Origin: NIOZ-UU13 sp041862635
Lineage (GTDB): Bacteria; Planctomycetota; Phycisphaerae; Sedimentisphaerales; Anaerobacaceae
Direction: 5' to 3'
Length of the DNA stretch: 6,379 nt
Assembly: GCA_041862635.1 (NCBI GenBank)
Contig: JBGVTO010000245.1
Coordinates: 1-6,379 of the forward strand
Shown here: piece by piece, positions 1 to 3,731 of the stretch
Numbering within the stretch: the first letter of the stretch is position 1
Layout: every line of letters starts with the position of its first letter
The notes under the pieces: generated by a model
Told to the model about the DNA's origin: nothing
Seen by the model: the letters and a program-made list of their open reading frames with translations, nothing else
Database searches by the model: none
Position numbers and translations under genes: made by a program

Positions 1-293
1 TTGCTGTATTCGTAGTTGTTTTTTATTAGGTAGGAGGCGTTTGTTTCGGTGGTGTCCGAGCAGGCGCCGAGATGGAAGACGGACTTAACAGAACTATCGA
101 GCTTGTCTTCGATAACCATTTCGAGGAAATCGTCTTTCTCAACATAATCAGTGAAGGACAGATTCCGCAAGTTCTTCCATTTCCGGTTTGTGCCAAGCTC
201 GTCAACGACAAGGATGTCAGTGATTTGCCTTTTGTTTAGGGCAGCGATTAGTGCTGAGCCTATAAAACCGGCCCCACCTGTAACTATTATCAT
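1..293 (-). CDS. hldD: ADP-L-glycero-D-manno-heptose 6-epimerase, N-terminal part (cut by window edge)
   Basis: The product would convert ADP-D-glycero-beta-D-manno-heptose to the L-glycero form, the last cytosolic step making the heptose donor for LPS inner core. Ninety-seven codons are visible. They begin with the NAD(P)-binding Rossmann motif TGGAGFIGS (residues 5-13), followed by ILVVDELGTNRKWKNL (27-42) with the dinucleotide-contacting Asp31. The family-specific stretch FHLGACSDTTE is at 73-83 and NNYEYS at 92-97. These match, from memory, the E. coli HldD pattern (HEGACSSTTE, NNYQYS) better than generic sugar epimerases. The ATG at 293 is preceded by AGGGGA with an 8-base spacer, which fixes the start. 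The catalytic Tyr/Lys pair and C-terminal domain lie beyond base 1, so completeness cannot be judged. The leader contains a possible attenuator (357-384). The call is from residues seen plus family knowledge; an unrelated sugar epimerase is unlikely. Confidence 0.9.
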   Translation of the reverse strand, partial: MIIVTGGAGFIGSALIAALNKRQITDILVVDELGTNRKWKNLRNLSFTDYVEKDDFLEMVIEDKLDSSVKSVFHLGACSDTTETNASYLIKNNYEYS

Positions 294-356
294 TTTGCAG
301 GTCCCCTAATTGAGCTATGTAAAAACAGGTCCATAAAAAACGCAGATTTTGCTGCC

Positions 357-384
357 AAAAAAGACCCCCAAACGAGCTTGGGAG
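357..384 (-). terminator. Hairpin plus U-tract in the hldD leader (terminator or attenuator)
   Basis: Read on the minus strand, CTCCCAA pairs with TTGGGGG (7 bp including one G-U wobble) around a GCTCGT loop, followed by TC and six T. The wobble would be a C-A mismatch in plus-strand RNA, so the hairpin is meaningful for minus-strand transcripts. It lies about 65 bases before the hldD start, downstream of a candidate promoter, so it may attenuate hldD or end a short RNA. Just after it, a weaker 4-bp stem (GCAG/CTGC, 342-355) is again followed by six T (335-340). Confidence 0.55.
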
Positions 385-416
385 TGCCACCTTAGATTGC
401 GATCTTAGCACAAAGT

Positions 417-435
417 CCAATAATTTGTGTATTGG
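417..435. repeat. Small AT-rich inverted repeat in the hldD leader
   Basis: CCAATA and TATTGG form a 6-bp inverted repeat around a 7-base spacer (ATTTGTG). It lies between the candidate hldD promoter and the leader terminator. It could be an operator half-site pair or a weak RNA hairpin, and its low GC content makes a strong RNA structure unlikely. No function can be assigned from sequence. Confidence 0.3.
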
Positions 436-443
436 TTTTTATA

Positions 444-472
444 AGCGTAATTTAGTGTCGCTGATATGTCAA
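444..472 (-). promoter_or_regulatory. Candidate promoter for the hldD leader
   Basis: A perfect -35 TTGACA (467-472) is followed after 17 bp by a poor -10, TACGCT (444-449; only TA...T agree with consensus). A better -10 (TATAAA) exists further down but at a 23-bp spacing. It is the best candidate between the small-ORF terminator and hldD. A weaker alternative is TTGGCA, 17 bp, TATGGA within 334-362, which would bypass the leader terminator. Confidence 0.35.
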
Positions 473-495
473 ATGTTTAAGTTTTGCGAGCGCAT

Positions 496-523
496 AAAAA
501 AAGCCGTTCAAAACTGAACGGCT
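496..523 (-). terminator. Rho-independent terminator after the 31-residue ORF
   Basis: Minus-strand reading gives a perfect 9-bp stem, AGCCGTTCA with TGAACGGCT, around a GTTT loop, followed at once by six T (seven counting the last stem base). It begins 25 bases after the stop codon of the small ORF at 549-644 and matches the orientation of its promoter. It also insulates hldD from upstream transcription. Confidence 0.85.
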
Positions 524-548
524 AACAAATTGAAGAATCCACACCTGC

Positions 549-644
549 TTAACACAAAGCGATATAGCTTACAATAGCAAGAAACAGAATCCGCCTTTTG
601 TTAACAATAAATGGAAGCCAGGTTTCGTAATAAAATTTACTCAT
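549..644 (-). CDS. Small hydrophobic protein, 31 aa, unknown function
   Basis: I do not recognise this protein. It starts MSKFYYETWLPF and continues through a basic patch NKRR (15-18) into a hydrophobic run ILFLAIVSYIALC (19-31) that ends the protein with Cys. It is therefore probably a membrane-inserted or membrane-associated peptide, with the basic residues suggesting a cytosolic N-terminus. The case for a real gene is its context, not its length. An SD-like GAGGGGG lies 5 bases before the ATG, a sigma70-like promoter (699-727) lies about 50 bases upstream, and a strong Rho-independent terminator (496-523) lies 25 bases after the TAA. Nothing else in that unit could be its product, unless the transcript is a regulatory RNA with an incidental ORF. 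Possible roles such as a type I toxin or a membrane regulatory peptide are speculation; no antitoxin RNA is evident. Confidence 0.55.
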   Translation of the reverse strand: MSKFYYETWLPFIVNKRRILFLAIVSYIALC

Positions 645-663
645 TATTTCCCCCTCTCGGAAA

Positions 664-694
664 ACATCGGTAAATCATTACTCTCTTACGATGT
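664..694 (-). promoter_or_regulatory. 5'-leader hairpin of the small-ORF transcript
   Basis: In the minus-strand transcript ACATCG pairs with CGATGT, and the inner TAA pairs with TTA across a single bulged C. This gives a 9-bp stem with a 12-base loop. The 5' arm lies at the expected transcription start (about 692-694), so the RNA would begin in this stem. The SD starts about 10 bases downstream. It could protect the RNA 5' end or modulate translation. Confidence 0.45.
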
Positions 695-698
695 GGTT

Positions 699-727
699 AT
701 GATAACAGAAAGGGGCAGAAAAAGCAA
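699..727 (-). promoter_or_regulatory. Sigma70-like promoter for the 31-residue ORF
   Basis: The -35 TTGCTT (722-727) and -10 TATCAT (699-704) are 17 bp apart and read toward the small ORF. The DNA just upstream of the -35 is A/T-rich, as in UP elements. The predicted start is near 692-694. A further perfect TATAAT at 747-752 lacks a good -35 and may be incidental. Confidence 0.65.
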
Positions 728-779
728 GAAAAATCATATATTATTAATTATAAGCATTTGTTAATACAGCAGTTACGTT

Positions 780-801
780 GCAAAAAAAGATATTTTTTTG
801 C
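780..801. repeat. A7/T7 inverted repeat, possible bidirectional terminator
   Basis: GC plus seven A, a 4-base GATA loop, then seven T plus GC: a perfect 9-bp inverted repeat that is almost all A-T. It begins at the very next base after the TAG of the small ORF at 802-897. On either strand the transcript would form a weak stem whose own 3' arm is a U-tract. That is not a textbook GC-rich terminator, but the placement favours a termination role. Confidence 0.4.
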
Positions 802-897
802 CTACCTTATAGAACCGATAGTACTTACTGCACAGAACCAGACAAACATCGAGAAAAAGAAGACCTGGCTGATACGTCTAACTCTTACAATTTTCAT
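802..897 (-). CDS. Candidate small membrane protein, 31 aa, downstream of the DUF4832 gene
   Basis: Translation begins MKIVRVRRISQ, five of whose first eight residues after Met are basic. It continues in a hydrophobic segment VFFFSMFVWFCAVSTIG (12-28) and ends SIR, so a single-pass membrane peptide with a cytosolic N-terminus is expected. The RRISQ-plus-aromatic pattern resembles, from memory, the N-termini of NapH/NosR-type membrane ferredoxin proteins. It could therefore be a decayed N-terminal remnant of such a gene instead of a free-standing small gene; no ferredoxin cysteines follow. It starts 33 bases after the DUF4832 stop in the same direction and would be co-transcribed. The SD is weak (GTGTGG close to the ATG) and a 7-bp hairpin (904-923) lies just upstream. 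An inverted repeat directly abuts its stop codon. Confidence 0.35.
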   Translation of the reverse strand: MKIVRVRRISQVFFFSMFVWFCAVSTIGSIR

Positions 898-903
898 AAC
901 CAC

Positions 904-923
904 ACTTTCAGAGCTGTGAAAGT
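904..923. repeat. Inverted repeat between the DUF4832 gene and the small ORF
   Basis: ACTTTCA and TGAAAGT form a perfect 7-bp inverted repeat around a 6-base loop. It starts 7 bases after the DUF4832 stop codon and ends 6 bases before the ATG of the small ORF. No U-tract follows on the minus strand, so a terminator is unlikely. An mRNA 3'-end stabiliser or a translation-modulating hairpin is possible. Confidence 0.4.
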
Positions 924-930
924 TGAGCCC

Positions 931-2343
931 CTAATTTCGAATCTTTATTTTTCCAAGATAGTACCAGCCGTCCGGCTCCTTTCCAGATATGGCAAGTTTC
1001 ACATTGGGCTTATTGGACAGCGGGTCGAGAATGCCGATTTGCAGGTCATATTCTCCCCGAGGCATGTTGGATGGAACCACAACTGTGTCGTCATAAAGAT
1101 TGTCACCCGGTAGCCAGGTTCTGATATCGGCATTGGTGACTAAGATTTCAGTTTTTTCATCATTTCTGAGACGAAGAGCAAGAGCGAATTTCTTGTAACA
1201 TGGTGCAACACCCTTGTTTTCCCACCATGAAGTGAAAGTAAGTTTACTGTTTGGATTCAGCACGGCCGGGTATGTAAACTTGCGAAGCACAAATCTGTAG
1301 CCCATTTTCCTGAGCCACCTGTTGACCGAAGGCCACCATTCGTTCGGCACGGGCGAGGATTTAGCGTTGAAAGAGGAAATGTGCCACTTGAGCGACTCAT
1401 CGATAATGTGGTCAACATCCCAGCCCATATCTTTCCAGTGCTGAATTACCCAGCATACCTCAAGCGTTACCGGAGCCTTTTTCCAGGCCTCCCGCACGCC
1501 AAAGTTGATGATTGCCTGCGGATAATAATCGTTCATATGCGACCAAGTGGGACTGAACCCTCCCATATCCCCGAGACAATCGACCCTCCAGCCGACATCG
1601 GCCCTGGAAAGGGCGTAGGTGTTTGTTTTCTCATCGGTCAGGAGCATAACAAGATGTGTTTTCTTAAAAGAGTCGATATAGGCATCGACCAGTGCCTGCC
1701 TTGTTTTGTCTGTCAGTAGAGCAGAGCCTGCACCTTCTCCCCATGCTCCGACAATCGCAATGTCCACGCTTTCGAGGTCCGGGTGTCCGTCATAGCGTTT
1801 GCCGAGAATTCTTATCATATTTGTGAAATACTCGACGTACCGTGGGTCTTCAGGGTCAACCTGCCACTTCTTCTCCGGCAAATCTTTCCTTTTACCGACC
1901 ATTGCACGATACCAGTCTGGAACATCATTTTCAGTGCCTGTTCCGTATGGTGCTATGCGCAGCATCAGGGTCTGACCTCGCTCCCGTGCGGTTTTAAGGG
2001 CTTTATCTATCAGGTCCCATTGATATTTGTGCATTTGCGGTTCGATGAACTTCCAGTAAACTCGAAAATACGCTATCGTTGTCATAGGATGGTCTTTGTT
2101 TTCCAGGTTGCCGTCAAATTCCTGGTAAACAATGGGCTTACCCTCGGTCCACCTTTTACCTTCGTTTAATTCATCGCCATTGAATCTCTGAAACGTCATA
2201 AAGCCGATCCCAGGATTTGTCAGGACATCGTCAATTTCGTTTGGACGAACGATAACTGTTTCCTGTGCAAAGGCCGTAACAGAGGATGCTACGGCTAATA
2301 TGGTTGTAACTGAAATGCCTGCGATTAAACGTGAGATACTCAT
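931..2343 (-). CDS. Secreted DUF4832-family protein (glycoside-hydrolase-like TIM barrel plus C-terminal beta domain)
   Basis: The product is a 470-residue exported protein. Residues 1-26 are a Sec signal peptide: Arg5, a hydrophobic core and an AFA cleavage site before QE. There is no twin arginine. The body has landmarks of DUF4874/DUF4832 proteins: NPGIGF (43-48), AYFRVYWKFIEP (91-102), KYQWDLIDKAL (106-116), RGQTLMLRIAPYG (122-134), GAWGEG (199-204) and VTLEVCW (292-298). Glu203 and Glu295 are plausible acid/base and nucleophile residues of a GH-like barrel; this is inferred, and activity and substrate are unknown. From about 350 to the end the chain looks like an all-beta domain, ending in a typical DLQIGILDP stretch. 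The ATG at 2343 has AAGGAG 8 bases upstream. The gene reads from a consensus promoter (2484-2512) behind a 24-codon ORF and may be followed by a small ORF at 897. A role in polysaccharide breakdown outside the cytoplasm is likely but unproven. Confidence 0.75.
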   Translation of the reverse strand: MSISRLIAGISVTTILAVASSVTAFAQETVIVRPNEIDDVLTNPGIGFMTFQRFNGDELNEGKRWTEGKPIVYQEFDGNLENKDHPMTTIAYFRVYWKFIEPQMHKYQWDLIDKALKTARERGQTLMLRIAPYGTGTENDVPDWYRAMVGKRKDLPEKKWQVDPEDPRYVEYFTNMIRILGKRYDGHPDLESVDIAIVGAWGEGAGSALLTDKTRQALVDAYIDSFKKTHLVMLLTDEKTNTYALSRADVGWRVDCLGDMGGFSPTWSHMNDYYPQAIINFGVREAWKKAPVTLEVCWVIQHWKDMGWDVDHIIDESLKWHISSFNAKSSPVPNEWWPSVNRWLRKMGYRFVLRKFTYPAVLNPNSKLTFTSWWENKGVAPCYKKFALALRLRNDEKTEILVTNADIRTWLPGDNLYDDTVVVPSNMPRGEYDLQIGILDPLSNKPNVKLAISGKEPDGWYYLGKIKIRN

Positions 2344-2355
2344 GGCAACTTCTCC

Positions 2356-2430
2356 TTAGACTTTTTTAAACGGATATTCATTTTCATCTAATGGGCCTGC
2401 AGTGGTTGTATCAATACCAAATCGCCCCAT
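2356..2430 (-). CDS. Candidate 24-codon ORF leading into the DUF4832 gene
   Basis: The ORF begins MGRFGIDTTTAGPLDENEYP and ends FKKV. Its TAA (2356-2358) overlaps the AAGGAG that serves the next gene, and only 12 bases separate its stop from that gene's ATG, so translational coupling is possible. A GGAGG lies 2 bases before the ATG, which is closer than usual and weakens the start call. There is no signal peptide or hydrophobic segment, and I do not recognise it. It could be a leader peptide, the remnant of a longer gene or chance. It lies about 47 bases after the predicted start of the minus-strand promoter, so it is transcribed if that promoter is real. Confidence 0.3.
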   Translation of the reverse strand: MGRFGIDTTTAGPLDENEYPFKKV

Positions 2431-2462
2431 ATCCTCCAGTGGAAATTTCTAACAGGGTTTAC

Positions 2463-2491
2463 TTGACGCTGAGGCCGATTTGGTTTATACT
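2463..2491 (+). promoter_or_regulatory. Distal plus-strand promoter for the tat unit
   Basis: TTGACG (2463-2468), 17 bp, TATACT (2486-2491): five of six matches at both hexamers with optimal spacing. The predicted start is near 2498, about 100 bases before tatA. Its -10 overlaps the -10 of the opposite-strand promoter at 2484-2489, so both cannot be occupied at once. Confidence 0.6.
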
Positions 2492-2512
2492 TTTTGTTGT
2501 TATTTTTGTCAA
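2484..2512 (-). promoter_or_regulatory. Promoter for the DUF4832 gene
   Basis: A perfect -35 TTGACA (2507-2512) and a -10 TATAAA (2484-2489) are separated by an A-rich 17-bp spacer. Transcription would start near 2477 and run through the 24-codon ORF into the exported-protein gene, giving a leader of about 130 bases. Confidence 0.75.
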
Positions 2513-2537
2513 TTAAATTTATTGTGCATCATCTTTA

Positions 2538-2567
2538 TTGACGAAACAACTAAAGTGGTGTTATAAT
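2538..2567 (+). promoter_or_regulatory. Proximal promoter for tatA
   Basis: TTGACG (2538-2543), 18 bp, perfect TATAAT (2562-2567). The start is expected near 2574, giving a leader of about 24 bases that carries the tatA SD (AGGAGA, 2585-2590). This promoter lies 75 bp downstream of a similar one and rules out translation of tatA from the TTG at 2538. Confidence 0.8.
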
Positions 2568-2597
2568 ACTGCGAAAGATGACTTAGGAGACTATAAA

Positions 2598-2867
2598 ATG
2601 ACTGAATATATGCAATATCTGGGGTTTTGGACGCCCGGTCCGTTTGAGCTTATCATTATTCTTATTATCGCGGTACTTCTGTTCGGCAGACGGCTGCCCG
2701 AGATTGCCCGCGGTCTTGGTAAGAGTCTGACAGAGTTCAAGAAGGGAGTTCGCGAAGTAGAAGAAACCAAGGATGATTTGGTAAGTGATGTAAAGAAGAT
2801 AAAGGACGATGTCGCAGAAGAGGTCAAGGACGCCGCCGGTTTGGACGAATCCGAGACCATGAGCTAA
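2598..2867 (+). CDS. tatA: Sec-independent (twin-arginine) translocase subunit TatA
   Basis: This small inner-membrane protein oligomerises around TatC to move folded twin-arginine substrates across the membrane. The 89 residues follow the family order. A short periplasmic N-terminus contains GPFEL (14-18), with Glu17 at the usual polar position. One membrane helix follows (about 18-29), then the Phe-Gly hinge (29-30) and the amphipathic helix RRLPEIARGLGKSLTEFKKG (31-50). The C-terminal tail is charged and probably helical (51-80). The ATG at 2598 is chosen because AGGAGA sits 7 bases before it; the longer reading from TTG 2538 would start inside the promoter -35. I see one tatA-like gene and no tatB in the window, so it may serve both roles, or tatB may be elsewhere. 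The tail length and charge fit TatA better than TatB. It heads an apparent unit with tatC 45 bases downstream. Confidence 0.92.
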   Translation: MTEYMQYLGFWTPGPFELIIILIIAVLLFGRRLPEIARGLGKSLTEFKKGVREVEETKDDLVSDVKKIKDDVAEEVKDAAGLDESETMS

Positions 2868-2874
2868 CATGCCT

Positions 2875-2897
2875 GAGCTGAAAGTTTCTTCAGACTC
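2875..2897 (+). promoter_or_regulatory. Hairpin between tatA and tatC
   Basis: GAGCTGAA pairs with TTCAG-CTC across one bulged A, giving an 8-bp stem around a 6-base loop. No U-tract follows, so read-through into tatC is expected. Because Tat systems need much more TatA than TatC, a processing or 3'-end stabilising element here would make sense. This is inference from position. Confidence 0.45.
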
Positions 2898-2912
2898 GCC
2901 TAACAGATTGAA

Positions 2913-3698
2913 ATGGGCAAGACCAAAAAGAAGAAGCAACAAGACCCCCTCGATAGCACAATGAGTCTGGGTGACCACCTTGAAGAATTGCGGATGCGCC
3001 TGATTCGCGCCCTGTTAGGGCTGGGTCTCGGTGCTGTCATTTGCCTTGTTTTGTGTTCAAAAATAATCGCCTTTATAGAACGACCATATATTGACGTTAT
3101 GGGTGAACAGGCCCGCCTGCAAATACTTGCTCCTGCCGAAGGATTTATAAGCTACATAAAAATAGCTTTAATCTCGGGTCTGATACTATCATCACCATGG
3201 GTCTTTTATCAGATATGGATGTTTGTCGCCGCCGGACTGTATCCACATGAGAAACGCTATGTTCACCTCGCCACGCCTTTTTCGGCGACACTATTTGTGA
3301 CGGGGGCTTTGTTCTTTGTATTTGTAGTGGCACCGCTCACGCTTGGTTTCCTTGTGAAGTTCAACAAAAGTGTCCTCGGGGTTGACTCCAATTTTACTTT
3401 CGCGAACTACATATCTTTTATTACTATGCTGATGCTGGTTTTTGGCATTGCCTTTCAAACCCCGATAGCTATTTTCTTTTTAAACAAAACGGGTTTAGTA
3501 TCAATCGAGGGATTGCGCAGGTCAAGAAAATTTGTTCTGCTTGGCATATTCATAATAGCGGCTATGGCCACTCCGCCCGACCCGATATCACAGGTGACAC
3601 TGGCTGTTCCACTGTATGCCTTGTTCGAACTGGGCATATTGCTGAGCTGGTTTTCCAGTCGAAAAAAAGAATCACAAGACAAGCAGCAACAAGTCTGA
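2913..3698 (+). CDS. tatC: Sec-independent (twin-arginine) translocase subunit TatC
   Basis: TatC is the multispanning receptor for twin-arginine signal peptides. At 261 residues the length is normal for the family, with six predicted membrane segments. Diagnostic motifs in order are HLEELRMRL (22-30) in the cytosolic N-terminus; SSPWVFYQIWMFVAAGLYPHEKR within 93-115, including the conserved Glu113 of the signal-peptide site; and ATPPDPISQVTLAVPLYALF near the C-terminus. Residues 1-16 form a Lys-rich extension before Met17, which is the point where many TatC proteins begin. Either ATG (2913 or 2961) could be used, and neither has a clear SD. I keep 2913 because an extension ending in an ST-Met turn is, from memory, common in planctomycete-type TatC. 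Expression may depend on coupling to tatA through the 45-base gap, which holds a hairpin. The radical SAM gene follows after 33 bases with no terminator. Confidence 0.93.
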   Translation: MGKTKKKKQQDPLDSTMSLGDHLEELRMRLIRALLGLGLGAVICLVLCSKIIAFIERPYIDVMGEQARLQILAPAEGFISYIKIALISGLILSSPWVFYQIWMFVAAGLYPHEKRYVHLATPFSATLFVTGALFFVFVVAPLTLGFLVKFNKSVLGVDSNFTFANYISFITMLMLVFGIAFQTPIAIFFLNKTGLVSIEGLRRSRKFVLLGIFIIAAMATPPDPISQVTLAVPLYALFELGILLSWFSSRKKESQDKQQQV

Positions 3699-3731
3699 CC
3701 ACTCCCATAACGCACATATTATGGTAAATGT

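Noticed and set aside
217..420. 67-codon minus-strand frame across the hldD leader
   Set aside because: It runs into hldD in a different frame, lacks an SD and covers the leader terminator. The translation has no coherent features.
778..1113. Plus-strand 111-codon frame over the small ORF and the DUF4832 3' end
   Set aside because: It is antisense to the signal-bearing strand, no start signals precede it, and it crosses the A7/T7 inverted repeat.
931..2343. DUF4832 protein as a Tat substrate, given the nearby tat genes
   Set aside because: Its signal peptide has a single Arg before the hydrophobic core and no RR pair, so Sec export fits better.
2583..2978. Minus-strand frames opposite tatA and the tatC start
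   Set aside because: The leucine-rich translation arises from the opposite strand of tatA. No promoter or SD on that strand supports it.
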